Source: VRUE01 sp963718755 (GTDB lineage: Bacteria > Actinomycetota > Thermoleophilia > Solirubrobacterales > 70-9). From it: a DNA stretch of 64,000 nt. The position numbers and the translations under genes are program-made. Numbering within the stretch: the first letter of the stretch is position 1; each line of letters opens with the position of its first letter. Positions 25,292-32,618 of this stretch are shown piece by piece. Location of the stretch: the NCBI GenBank assembly GCA_963718755.1, contig OY970376.1:930001-994000 (forward strand), read 5' to 3'. Below the pieces are notes generated by a model. That model was not told where the DNA came from and searched no databases. It saw nothing but the letters and a program-made list of their open reading frames with translations.

Positions 25292-26791
25292 TCACTTCTG
25301 CAGGAGCAGAGCCGCCGCGGACCGGTGCTCGTCGTGGGAGACGACCGTGAAGCCGATGTCTTCGCAGGTGGATTTCAGCGCGTCCGGATCGTACTCGTGG
25401 ATCAGCGCGAGTTTCACGTCCTCATATTTCGTTCCTTCATAGGTAATTTCGTCATACGTGGCGAGGATCGTGCTGGTGTTGGGGACCAAGCTGTATCTCT
25501 TTTTCGGCGACGTGTAATGGAGTTTCTTGGGCTCGAAGGGGACGCCCAGCAGCTCCAACGGCCCGAAGTCGAACTCCTTGTTGGCCTCGGTGCGAAGGTT
25601 CGCGGCGCTCTCCTGACTCTTGCGGACCTCGAGCAGAAGCAGATCCCCCTTGCTCATCGCCCCGCTGTGGATCTGCTCCAAGAAGACACGGTCATCCGAC
25701 AGGTTCCCCAGCGTGTTACCGAGCAGCGTAAGGACGTTCGGCGCCTTTCGGTACTGGTAGATTTTCGAAAACTGGGGGAGCGAGCCGAAGTCCGCAAGGA
25801 TTGCCTTTACCTGGATCTTCTTCAGGCCACGAACATCACCGGCGGTTTTCATCGCACGCGAGATCATGCTCGGGTTGACGTCGAATGGGTAGTAGTACAG
25901 ATCCGAAGAACGGAACTGCTTGGCAAGCGCCCGCAGCATCACCACGTCTTTCGCGCCGTCGCCCGGACCGAGGCTGATCAAGTCGATCTCGTCCTTGTCG
26001 ACCACGTCCTTGATCTTTTCGGCGAGGACCGAATCGTTTTCGCTCAACAGATCAAGTGAATCTCGGTAGTACCTGTAGCTGTGGTCTTCGGCGAGGCGAA
26101 GCCAGTTGTGGAACCCGGTGTTGGTCATGTACGCGTAGACGGTCGGCAGCACCAGATCCTGCTCGATCGTGTCGTGGATCTTGCTTTTGACGTTGACGTT
26201 CACATAGCCGCTGCTGCCGATGTAGAGCGTGCCGTCCGCGATCGAAGCGCTCCAGTGCCCGCGATCGCGCCACTCGGGGAGGTCCTCCACGCGAGAGGTG
26301 GCGGTGTCCTCGTATTCGGAGGTGAGCCAGCCGACGAATTCATCGCGCTTCTCGTTCCAACGCGGCATGCCGGGGCTGTCGTGCTCGATCCCGTTACCGA
26401 CGATGACATCGGCGAGCTTGTCCAGCGATCGGGAAACCTGCAGTTGCTCGATCTGCTGCCCTTCGAAGACCGCTTTGACGTCTTTCTTGGTGAGGGAGGG
26501 CGCGGTAAGGATGAAGGTCTGCTTGTCGGTGGCCCAAGCAGCTCCCATCTCGGCCATGCAATACGGGCTCTCGTAGAAATTGTGCGAGAGAATGAAGATG
26601 GCCAGCTCAGCACCCGTGAGCTTTTCCTTCACCACACTGTTCACATTGCCCATTTCGATGTCCTTGCCCGGAATCGAAGAGGCAAAGATGGTGCCCTTCC
26701 CGTGAACCCCCAAACCGGTTTCCAGCAAGTCGACGAACTTCCCGATCAAGAGCTTGTCGCGCGAGGAATGACTGACGAAGATCTGGGCCAT
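25292..26791 (-). CDS. TIR domain fused to an EgtD-like SAM methyltransferase domain; candidate defence or NAD-signalling effector
   Basis: 499 residues, start ATG with TAGGAGAAC directly upstream. Residues 1-130 are a bacterial TIR domain: IFVSHSSRDKLLIGKF, then LAIFILSHNFYESPYCMAEM, where E81 sits at the position of the NAD-cleaving glutamate. Residues 130-185 are a linker. Residues 190-499 match the histidine-specific/EgtD methyltransferase family: LISLGPGDGAKD (SAM loop, 272-282), YYPFDVNPSMI (300-310), LTLLGNTLGNLSDDRVFL (354-371) and GDLLLLEVRKS (382-392). The gene is visibly poorer in GC than its neighbours and ends next to tRNA-Ser, suggesting transfer. No partner gene is seen. A TIR output with the methyltransferase fold acting as ligand sensor or second enzyme is inference. 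Confidence 0.85.
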   Translation of the reverse strand: MAQIFVSHSSRDKLLIGKFVDLLETGLGVHGKGTIFASSIPGKDIEMGNVNSVVKEKLTGAELAIFILSHNFYESPYCMAEMGAAWATDKQTFILTAPSLTKKDVKAVFEGQQIEQLQVSRSLDKLADVIVGNGIEHDSPGMPRWNEKRDEFVGWLTSEYEDTATSRVEDLPEWRDRGHWSASIADGTLYIGSSGYVNVNVKSKIHDTIEQDLVLPTVYAYMTNTGFHNWLRLAEDHSYRYYRDSLDLLSENDSVLAEKIKDVVDKDEIDLISLGPGDGAKDVVMLRALAKQFRSSDLYYYPFDVNPSMISRAMKTAGDVRGLKKIQVKAILADFGSLPQFSKIYQYRKAPNVLTLLGNTLGNLSDDRVFLEQIHSGAMSKGDLLLLEVRKSQESAANLRTEANKEFDFGPLELLGVPFEPKKLHYTSPKKRYSLVPNTSTILATYDEITYEGTKYEDVKLALIHEYDPDALKSTCEDIGFTVVSHDEHRSAAALLLQK

Positions 26792-26924
26792 GTTCTCCTA
26801 ACCAGGCGCCCAGACCGTCTCCCTCGGCGCCTTTATCGAGGTTGGACCGGAACCTATTAGCCGGATAGGACGGACTTCGGTATGCGCGAAGTCGCGGGCA
26901 ACGCGGGCGCGGCGCGACACTCAG

Positions 26925-27013
26925 CGGAGAGGGAGGGATTCGAACCCTCGAGAGAGCTTGCGCCCCCTACTCGCTTAGCAGGCGAGTGCCTTCAGCCACT
27001 CGGCCACCTCTCC
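26925..27013 (-). tRNA. tRNA-Ser (GCT)
   Basis: 89 nt, class II with a long variable arm. Acceptor GGAGAGG/CCTCTCC, discriminator G. Anticodon stem ACTCGC/GCGAGT with loop CTGCTAA. T arm GAGGG-TTCGAAT-CCCTC. Its 3' end faces the GC-poor TIR-methyltransferase gene. Confidence 0.97.
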
Positions 27014-27070
27014 GGGAGAGGAAAACCATAGCGCCGGGCTCCGGGAGACGGCGCGGTTAGTCTCGAACCT

Positions 27071-28282
27071 GTGAATTCCGCAATCGATCAGACCCACGAG
27101 CGATACGAGGCGATCTTCGCCGAGGTCGAGGCGCCGTTTGCCTTCGTCGACCTCGACGCGATGGCAGCCAACGCGACGGAGATGCTGGGGCGGGCGGGCG
27201 GCAGGCCGATCCGGGTGGCGAGCAAGTCGCTGCGCTGCCGGACGCTGCAGGAGCGCATCCTGCGCAGCGACGCCGGCTTCGAGGGACAGATGACCTTCAC
27301 CCTGCCGGAGACGCTGTGGCTGGCCGAGCAGGGCTTCGAGAATCTGCTGCTCGCCTACCCGACCGCCGACGCCGAAGCGCTGGGTGAGCTGGCGCTGCGC
27401 TCGGCCGCCAATCCGGAGGGCGCGCCGATCGTGATGGTGGACTGCAACGAGCACCTCGACGCGATCGAGTCGGTGCTGGGCACCGGAGCCCCGCCGGTGA
27501 GGGTCTGCATCGACGTCGACGCCAGCTGGTGGGCGCTCGGCGGCAGGGCAAAGGTCGGGCCGAAGCGCTCCCCCGTGCACACGGTCGAGCAGGCGGTCGC
27601 CCTCGCCCGCGAGATCGACGGCCGCCCGCAGCTCGATCTGGCCGCGCTGATGTCTTACGAGGGCCAGATCGCCGGCGTCGGCGACCGTCCCCCCGGGCGG
27701 CGGCTGCGTGGCCGCGCGATCCGCTTCATGCAGCGGCGCTCCGCCGCCGAGCTGGCCGAGCGGCGCGGCGCGATTGTCAGCGCTATCCGCGAGTTCGCGT
27801 CACTGCCGATCGTCAACGGTGGCGGCACCGGCAGCCTCGAGCTGACCGCCGCCGAGGAGCTCGTCACCGAGGTGACCGCGGGCTCCGGTTTCTACGCCCC
27901 CGCCCTCTTCGACCACTACAGCCGCTTTTCCCTGACCCCCGCGGCCGGCTTCGTGCTGCCGGTCGTGCGCAAGCCCGCGGCGGGTGTGGCAACCGCCCTC
28001 GGCGGCGGCTACCTCGCCTCCGGCGGCGGCGATCCCAGCCGGCTGCCGGCACCCTGGCTGCCCGCCGGCCTGCGCCTCGATCCCGAGGAGGGAGCGGGCG
28101 AGGTGCAGACGCCCTTGCTCGGCCCGCCCGCTGCCAACCTCTCGATCGGCGATCGTGTCTACCTGCGCCACGCCAAGGCGGGTGAGCTCTGCGAGCGCTT
28201 CGACGCCCTGCACCTGGTCGAGGGCGGCGAGATAGTCGACGTCGTGCCGACGTACCGGGGCGAGGGCAAAGCGTTTCTCTGA
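27071..28282 (+). CDS. PLP-dependent amino acid deaminase/aldolase (D-threonine aldolase-like, fold type III)
   Basis: 403 residues. The N-terminal barrel has APFAFVDLDAMAAN and VASKSLRC, where the lysine should bind PLP as in alanine-racemase-type folds. The middle has IDVDASWWALGG, LMSYEGQIAG and IVNGGGTGS (phosphate loop). The C-terminal domain shows the metal-site style GDRVYLRHAKAGELCERF. The pairing with a sugar-lactone oxidase gene recurs in actinobacteria as far as I recall. The two genes converge here and share a stem at their stop codons. Confidence 0.87.
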   Translation: MNSAIDQTHERYEAIFAEVEAPFAFVDLDAMAANATEMLGRAGGRPIRVASKSLRCRTLQERILRSDAGFEGQMTFTLPETLWLAEQGFENLLLAYPTADAEALGELALRSAANPEGAPIVMVDCNEHLDAIESVLGTGAPPVRVCIDVDASWWALGGRAKVGPKRSPVHTVEQAVALAREIDGRPQLDLAALMSYEGQIAGVGDRPPGRRLRGRAIRFMQRRSAAELAERRGAIVSAIREFASLPIVNGGGTGSLELTAAEELVTEVTAGSGFYAPALFDHYSRFSLTPAAGFVLPVVRKPAAGVATALGGGYLASGGGDPSRLPAPWLPAGLRLDPEEGAGEVQTPLLGPPAANLSIGDRVYLRHAKAGELCERFDALHLVEGGEIVDVVPTYRGEGKAFL

Positions 28283-28331
28283 CGAGAGTCACATTTGCCA
28301 CGTTAGGGGTGGCAAATGTGACTCTCGTCAG
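28279..28331. terminator. 23-bp perfect inverted repeat spanning both convergent stop codons (bidirectional terminator)
   Basis: Arms 28279-28301 and 28309-28331 are perfect inverted repeats with a 7-nt loop (GTTAGGG). Each arm includes the TGA of one gene, so both genes end in the same TGACGAGAGTCACATTTGCC sequence. There is no T-tract after either arm, so it is not a textbook intrinsic terminator, but position and strength point to transcription or decay control. Confidence 0.65.
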
Positions 28332-29623
28332 GCACCCAGAACTCGGGTCGCGTACTCGTTGGCGAAGACGCGGTCGGGGTCGAGCTCGTCGCGCGCCGCT
28401 TTGAACCTCTCCCACTCGGGATAGAGCGGCGCCAGGGTCGCCGCGGTCTGGAAATGGCGCTTGCCCCAATGGGGCCGCCCGCCGTAGTCACGCATGATCT
28501 CCTCGACCGCTTCGAAGTAGGGTCGCCACTCCATCCCCCGGTACTGGTGCACCGCGATGTAAGCGGTGTCGCGCGCATGGGAAGGGCTGATCAGGGCGTC
28601 GTCGCCGGCCGCCACGCGCATCTCGATCGGGAAGAAGACGGGGTAGCGGTTGGAGCGCACCCACTCGATCACCCGGCGCACCGCCTCCGGCCCGTGCTCG
28701 CGCGGCACCCCGTACTCCATCTCGGTGAAGCGGACGCGGCGCTCACTGGCGAAGACGCGGTCGCTGCGGTCGACGGTCTTGCCGCCGGAAGCGAGCGCGG
28801 CGGCGAGCCGGGAGAGGTGTGGGATCGCAGCCGGAACACGCCTGCCGGCGGCGGAAAGCGCCTCCAGCGCCCAGTTCTCGATCACGGTGTCGTTGAGGTA
28901 GGCGGCGAAGCGCGCTCGCGGCCGCGGCGGTCCCTCGACCCGGTTGCGCTCGAGCACCAGGGCCGAGTCGGCGTAGGGGAAGGTGAAGAGCTCGAAGTGA
29001 TCGTGGCCTTCCGCCCGCTGCTCGAAGCCGTCGAGCACCTCGTCGCGCGGCTGCGGTGAGTCGATCCGCTCGAGCACAAAGGAGGGGACGCAGCGCAGCG
29101 TCACCGCCGAAATCGCACCGAGGGCGCCGATGCTGACCCGGGCGGCGCGCAGCAGGTCGGGCTCGGTCCCGTCCAGCTCGCGGACACCGCCGTCGCCAGC
29201 GACGATCTCCACCGCCTCGACCTGGGCCGAGATGTTGCGCAGCTTGGCGCCGGTGCCGTGGGTGCCGGTCGAGATCGCCCCGGCGATGGTCTGGCGGTCG
29301 ATGTCGCCGAGGTTCTCCATCGCCAGGCCGAGCCGGTGCAGCTCCTCGTTGAGCTCGGCGAGCACGGTGCCGGCGCCGACCTTGACCAGGCCCGAGCCAG
29401 GGTCGGCATCGATCACGCCGTTGAGCCCGGCGACGTCGATCATGGTGCCGTCGGTCATCGCCGCCTCGGTGAACGAGTGGCCACTGCCGGCGACGCTGAT
29501 CGTGCGCCCGGCCTCGGCAGCCACGACAACCGCCGTCGCCAGCCCGTCACGATCGCGGGGCCGAACGATCTCGGCCGGCGAGCATCGCTGGTCCCCGCTC
29601 CAGTTGCGCCAGGTATCAGCCAC
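28328..29623 (-). CDS. FAD-linked sugar-1,4-lactone oxidase (D-arabinono/L-gulono-lactone oxidase-like)
   Basis: 431 residues. The N-terminal FAD domain carries VAGSGHSFTEAAMTDGTMID (VAO-family histidine), then LGDIDRQTIAGAISTGTHGTG. The C-terminal ALO domain has VSSxR-type residues and ends EWERFKAARDELDPDRVFAN, a typical ALO tail (DP-x-x-x-F-x-N). It should oxidise an aldono-lactone or sugar alcohol with O2. It converges with the deaminase/aldolase gene. Confidence 0.9.
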   Translation of the reverse strand: MADTWRNWSGDQRCSPAEIVRPRDRDGLATAVVVAAEAGRTISVAGSGHSFTEAAMTDGTMIDVAGLNGVIDADPGSGLVKVGAGTVLAELNEELHRLGLAMENLGDIDRQTIAGAISTGTHGTGAKLRNISAQVEAVEIVAGDGGVRELDGTEPDLLRAARVSIGALGAISAVTLRCVPSFVLERIDSPQPRDEVLDGFEQRAEGHDHFELFTFPYADSALVLERNRVEGPPRPRARFAAYLNDTVIENWALEALSAAGRRVPAAIPHLSRLAAALASGGKTVDRSDRVFASERRVRFTEMEYGVPREHGPEAVRRVIEWVRSNRYPVFFPIEMRVAAGDDALISPSHARDTAYIAVHQYRGMEWRPYFEAVEEIMRDYGGRPHWGKRHFQTAATLAPLYPEWERFKAARDELDPDRVFANEYATRVLGA

Positions 29624-29742
29624 GGCGTAAAACTAGCCCGTCGAGCTTCATGCCGGCTGCGCCAACACCAACACCCAAGAGTGCGATCGGCGTTCTTTAG
29701 CTCGCGCGTTTGCGGCTAGCATCGACAGGCCGTCTAATGCCC

Positions 29743-29831
29743 GGAGGGGTGGCAGAGCGGTTGAATGCGGCGGCCTTGAAAGCCGTTAGGCGTCGCAAGG
29801 CGTCTCGTGGGTTCGAATCCCACCCCCTCCG
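29743..29831 (+). tRNA. tRNA-Ser (TGA)
   Basis: 89 nt, class II. Acceptor GGAGGGG/CCCCTCC, discriminator G. Anticodon stem GGCGGC.. with loop CTTGAAA gives TGA. Variable arm GGCGTCGCAAGGCGTC. T arm GTGGG-TTCGAAT-CCCAC. Its 3' end borders the broken HicAB module. Confidence 0.97.
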
Positions 29832-29922
29832 CTCGTAGAGCCAAATCCCCAAGGAACGACAGCGGTGCACAGACAATCCGCTTCGGTCGATAGGGTCGCC
29901 AGCGGTGAGTCAGTTCCCGTCG

Positions 29923-30137
29923 ATGAAAGCGAAGCGCCTGCTTGCCGTCCTCGAACGCAAGCCGCTCAGCTACCGAATTTCGCGCCAGTCCGGCTCGCAT
30001 CGCCGCATGGAGCACCGGGACGGCCGTCGCTGACCTTCGCCTTCCACGATAAAGCCACAATTCCCTCCGGCCTCGTCCGCAAGATTCTGACCCGCGACGC
30101 TGGGCTTGCCGAAGACGAGGCCTTGAAGCTACTCTGA
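29923..30137 (+). pseudogene. hicA: HicA-type mRNA interferase gene broken by a frameshift
   Basis: From ATG 29923 the first frame reads KAKRLLAVLERKPLSYRISR then QSGSHRRMEHRDGRR and stops at TGA 30031. The GSH is the HicA catalytic histidine motif. The rest of the family (RPSLTFAFHDKATIPSGLVRKILTRDAGL) continues in another frame to TGA 30137. A one-nucleotide loss between 30013 and 30031 would explain it. GTG 29905 is an alternative start in the first frame. No convincing slippery heptamer is seen, so decay or a sequence error is likelier than programmed frameshifting. hicB follows 12 bp downstream. Confidence 0.8.
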
Positions 30138-30149
30138 GCGGAGAGATCA

Positions 30150-30347
30150 ATGGAGACCGTGCGCGTCATCTATCACCATGAGGCAGACGGCTGGTGGGCC
30201 GAGTCGCCCGATGTCGAGGGCTGGTCCGCCGCTGGCGACACCTACACCGAGGTCGTCAAGCTCGCCGAAGAGGGCGTTCCCTTCGCCCTCGGCCACGATG
30301 CCGCTCTAGAGCACTACGTGCCCGCAGGCGAGCACGTCGCGGCGTAG
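30150..30347 (+). CDS. hicB: HicB-type antitoxin
   Basis: 65 residues. The short partial RNase-H-like HicB fold is clear: VRVIYHHEADGWWAESPDVEGWSAAGDT, then a helix EVVKLAEEGVPFAL. A GGAGAGATCA ribosome site precedes the ATG. It lacks the C-terminal DNA-binding part of longer HicB proteins. It should neutralise HicA, whose gene 12 bp upstream is frameshifted. Confidence 0.85.
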   Translation: METVRVIYHHEADGWWAESPDVEGWSAAGDTYTEVVKLAEEGVPFALGHDAALEHYVPAGEHVAA

Positions 30348-30383
30348 CGCGCCTCCTGTTGACGTAGCAATGGCCGGAAGGCG

Positions 30384-30602
30384 CTACCCGATCATGGGTA
30401 CCGGTGGATCGGCTTCCTGATTTGCAGAAATGATGCTGCTCCCCAGCACCCGAATCCAGGGAAGCTCAACGGTGTCAAACACGCCGATCAGCTTGCCGAG
30501 TATGGCCAGTTGCTCATCTGCTTCCTCTTGGCTCAGTTGAGGACTCCTGATCGAGTGGTCCTTTGACCCCTCGCCTTTGATAATCGCGGTGATATATGGC
30601 AT
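30384..30602 (-). CDS. Small orphan protein, GC-poor
   Basis: 72 residues from ATG 30602 with AAAGGGCGAA upstream; the ORF could extend to 30650. The sequence (YITAIIKGEGSKDHSIRSPQ, SQEEADEQLAILGKLIGV) has no known motif or membrane span. Base composition is lower in GC than flanking genes, like the neighbouring HicAB region, so it may belong to the same acquired segment behind tRNA-Ser(TGA). Confidence 0.55.
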   Translation of the reverse strand: MPYITAIIKGEGSKDHSIRSPQLSQEEADEQLAILGKLIGVFDTVELPWIRVLGSSIISANQEADPPVPMIG

Positions 30603-30652
30603 TTCGCCCTTTCGGGTTTGGGAACGAGCGAGAGAATATCTAGAAAACACCC

Positions 30653-31318
30653 CTATTTACACGGCAGCCTAGAGTGGATGCCGCGCTTGCGGGCCTCGAA
30701 GAAGAGGAATGGGCCGGAGCGCTCCTTGCTGGTCAGGTCGAGGCCGGCGTCGGCCAGCCAGGATTCGGTCTCCGCTTGGGTCCCGAGTGGGCCGAAGTCG
30801 CCGACGTTGGGGCGGATGAAGTAGCGCTGGCGTAGGGTCTCCTTGCCACGGAGGAAGCTGGATCCGACCAGGCGGCCGTCGGGCTTGAGGATGCGGGCGG
30901 CCTCGAGCAGGGCCGCGGCCGGGTCGGGGAAGCAGTGCAGGCCCCAGAAAGAGAAGAGCAGGTCGGCGGAGTCGACTGGCAGCGGGATCGCGGCGGCGTC
31001 GGCTTCGACGAACTCCGCTTGGGCCAGGCCGCGGCGAGCCGCGCGTTCACGGGCGCGGCGCAGCATCGAGGGCGAGAGGTCGACGCCGACGTAGTTGACT
31101 CCTGCCGGTATCGCGCGCATCGCCGGGCCCGCCCCGCAGGGGCAGTCGACGATCGTGCCGCCAACCGGAACCTCGCCGGCGGCGGCCATGCTCGCGTAAT
31201 AAGGCCTCGTGTCGCCGCCCCAGACGACCCGGCTGATGCGGCTGCTCACCCAGGGCCTCTCCATATAAGCGCTGTAGGCGGCGCCGAGTGGAGAGGCGTA
31301 GAAGTCTTCGCGGCTCAC
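30653..31318 (-). CDS. Class I SAM-dependent methyltransferase
   Basis: 221 residues. Motif I is IVDCPCGAGPAMRA near 55, motif II VGVDLSPSMLRRARE near 78, then FVEADAAAIPLPVDSADLLF and ARILKPDGRLVGSSF (motif post-III). The N-terminal DFYASPLGAAYSAYMERPW is seen in UbiE/CoQ5-like small-molecule methyltransferases. The substrate is unknown. It is divergent from the potassium channel gene. Confidence 0.88.
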   Translation of the reverse strand: MSREDFYASPLGAAYSAYMERPWVSSRISRVVWGGDTRPYYASMAAAGEVPVGGTIVDCPCGAGPAMRAIPAGVNYVGVDLSPSMLRRARERAARRGLAQAEFVEADAAAIPLPVDSADLLFSFWGLHCFPDPAAALLEAARILKPDGRLVGSSFLRGKETLRQRYFIRPNVGDFGPLGTQAETESWLADAGLDLTSKERSGPFLFFEARKRGIHSRLPCK

Positions 31319-31352
31319 CTAGTGGAGACTAGGTTATGGTCGGAAGCCGTTT

Positions 31353-32126
31353 GTGCGATTGGTCACCCGATCGGCGAACGACACCGGGCGCAGGATCGCC
31401 CGCCTCCTGGCCGAACAACCGAGCATGAACCGTGAGCGGTGGCGGCAGCGTGCCCAGCGCGCGAGCGATGCATTCGGGCTGGTCCTGCTGCTGGTTCTAA
31501 TCACCTACATCCTCGCCTCGGTGCTCTCGAACGGGGGCTGGTCGGCCGTGCTGCTGGCCGCCGTCACCGGCGCCACCTCGGTTGTCGCGCTGACCAGCGC
31601 CCACGCCAAGCCGGTCTTCGTCAGGCGGGCGCTGGTGCTGGCGCTGCTGGCGATCCTGCTCGCCCTGGTCGGTGCGGCCTCCGGCGGCCGGCACTGGCTC
31701 AGCGCCGCCAACTTCATCGAGATCGGCCTGTTGGCAGTGGCGATGGGAGCGGTGCTGCGTCGCGTCGTCACCTCCGACACGGTCTCCTCGCGCACGATCC
31801 TCGGCGCGATCAGCGTCTACGCCTCGCTCGGCATCCTCTTCACCTGGGCCTACGGCCTGATCGACCGGATCGAAGGCGGCGGCTTCTTCGGCGAGACGGT
31901 GAGCGTAGAGGGCAGCGACTTCCTCTTCTTCAGCTATACGACGCTGACCACGACCGGGTACGGCGACCTGGTCCCGGCTGGGCAGGTGGGTCGCATGGTC
32001 TCCGGCATCGAGATGATGCTCGGCCAGATCTTCCTCGTCACCCTGGTCGCCGGCCTGGTCAGCCTCTGGAAACCGGGCCAGGCGTTTCTGCGGCGGCGCT
32101 CCGAGCGCTCGGCCGAGCAGCCCTAG
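31353..32126 (+). CDS. Ion channel family protein, putative potassium channel
   Basis: 257 residues from GTG 31353 (GGAAG upstream); ATG 31425 is an alternative start. Several helices (FGLVLLLVLITYILASVL, ALVLALLAILLALVGAA, IEIGLLAVAMGAVLRRVV, ILGAISVYASLGILFTWAYG) lead to the selectivity filter SYTTLTTTGYGDLVPAG, the K+ channel signature, and a last helix IFLVTLVAGLVSLW. No cytosolic RCK or cNMP domain follows. Confidence 0.9.
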   Translation: MRLVTRSANDTGRRIARLLAEQPSMNRERWRQRAQRASDAFGLVLLLVLITYILASVLSNGGWSAVLLAAVTGATSVVALTSAHAKPVFVRRALVLALLAILLALVGAASGGRHWLSAANFIEIGLLAVAMGAVLRRVVTSDTVSSRTILGAISVYASLGILFTWAYGLIDRIEGGGFFGETVSVEGSDFLFFSYTTLTTTGYGDLVPAGQVGRMVSGIEMMLGQIFLVTLVAGLVSLWKPGQAFLRRRSERSAEQP

Positions 32127-32134
32127 GCAGGGTC

Positions 32135-32593
32135 TTAGTCGGAGAGCTCGACCCGCTCGATCTTCTGAGCCTCGAGCGGGCGGTCCGAACCGTCGGTCTC
32201 GGTCTTCTCGATCGCGTCAACGGTCTCCATTCCCGAAGTGACCGTGCCGAAGACGGTGTGCTTGCCGTCCAGCCACGGCGCCGCCTCGGTGGTGACGATG
32301 AAGAACTGCGAGCCGTTGGTGTTCGGGCCGGCGTTGGCCATCGCCAGGGCGCCACGGACGACCTTGTTGTCGTTGAACTCGTCCTCGAAGGTGTAGCCAG
32401 GCCCGCCGCGACCGGTGCCTTCCGGGCAGCCCCCCTGGATCATGAAGTCGGGGATGATCCGGTGGAAGATCAACCCGTCGTAGAAGCCGTCGGCGGCGAG
32501 CTTGCGGAAGTTCTCGACCGTCTTCGGGGCGTCGGAGTCGTGCAGCTCGAGCACGATCTCCCCGGCATTGGTGTGGAGCGTGGCCTGTGACAT
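32135..32593 (-). CDS. Peptidyl-prolyl cis-trans isomerase, cyclophilin type
   Basis: 152 residues, the minimal bacterial cyclophilin. Catalytic segments FHRIIPDFMIQGGCPEGTGR (Arg in FHR, Phe, Gln) and ALAMANAGPNTNGSQFFI are intact, with WLDGKHTVFG at the end. There is no signal peptide, so it is cytoplasmic. It converges with the channel gene, 8 bp apart. Confidence 0.95.
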   Translation of the reverse strand: MSQATLHTNAGEIVLELHDSDAPKTVENFRKLAADGFYDGLIFHRIIPDFMIQGGCPEGTGRGGPGYTFEDEFNDNKVVRGALAMANAGPNTNGSQFFIVTTEAAPWLDGKHTVFGTVTSGMETVDAIEKTETDGSDRPLEAQKIERVELSD

Positions 32594-32618
32594 GGCCGCG
32601 GACCCTAGACGATCTGGA

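Noticed and set aside
23837..26791. P450 and TIR-methyltransferase as one functional unit
   Set aside because: They converge, differ clearly in base composition, and share no known biology.
25268..26924. Attachment-site duplication of the tRNA-Ser(GCT) 3' end at the far side of the TIR gene
   Set aside because: I looked for the TTCGAATCCCTCCCTCTCCG sequence near 25.27-25.30 kb and did not find it.
29923..30137. Programmed -1 frameshifting in hicA
   Set aside because: No slippery heptamer or downstream pseudoknot is apparent around 30013-30031; a simple one-base loss explains it.
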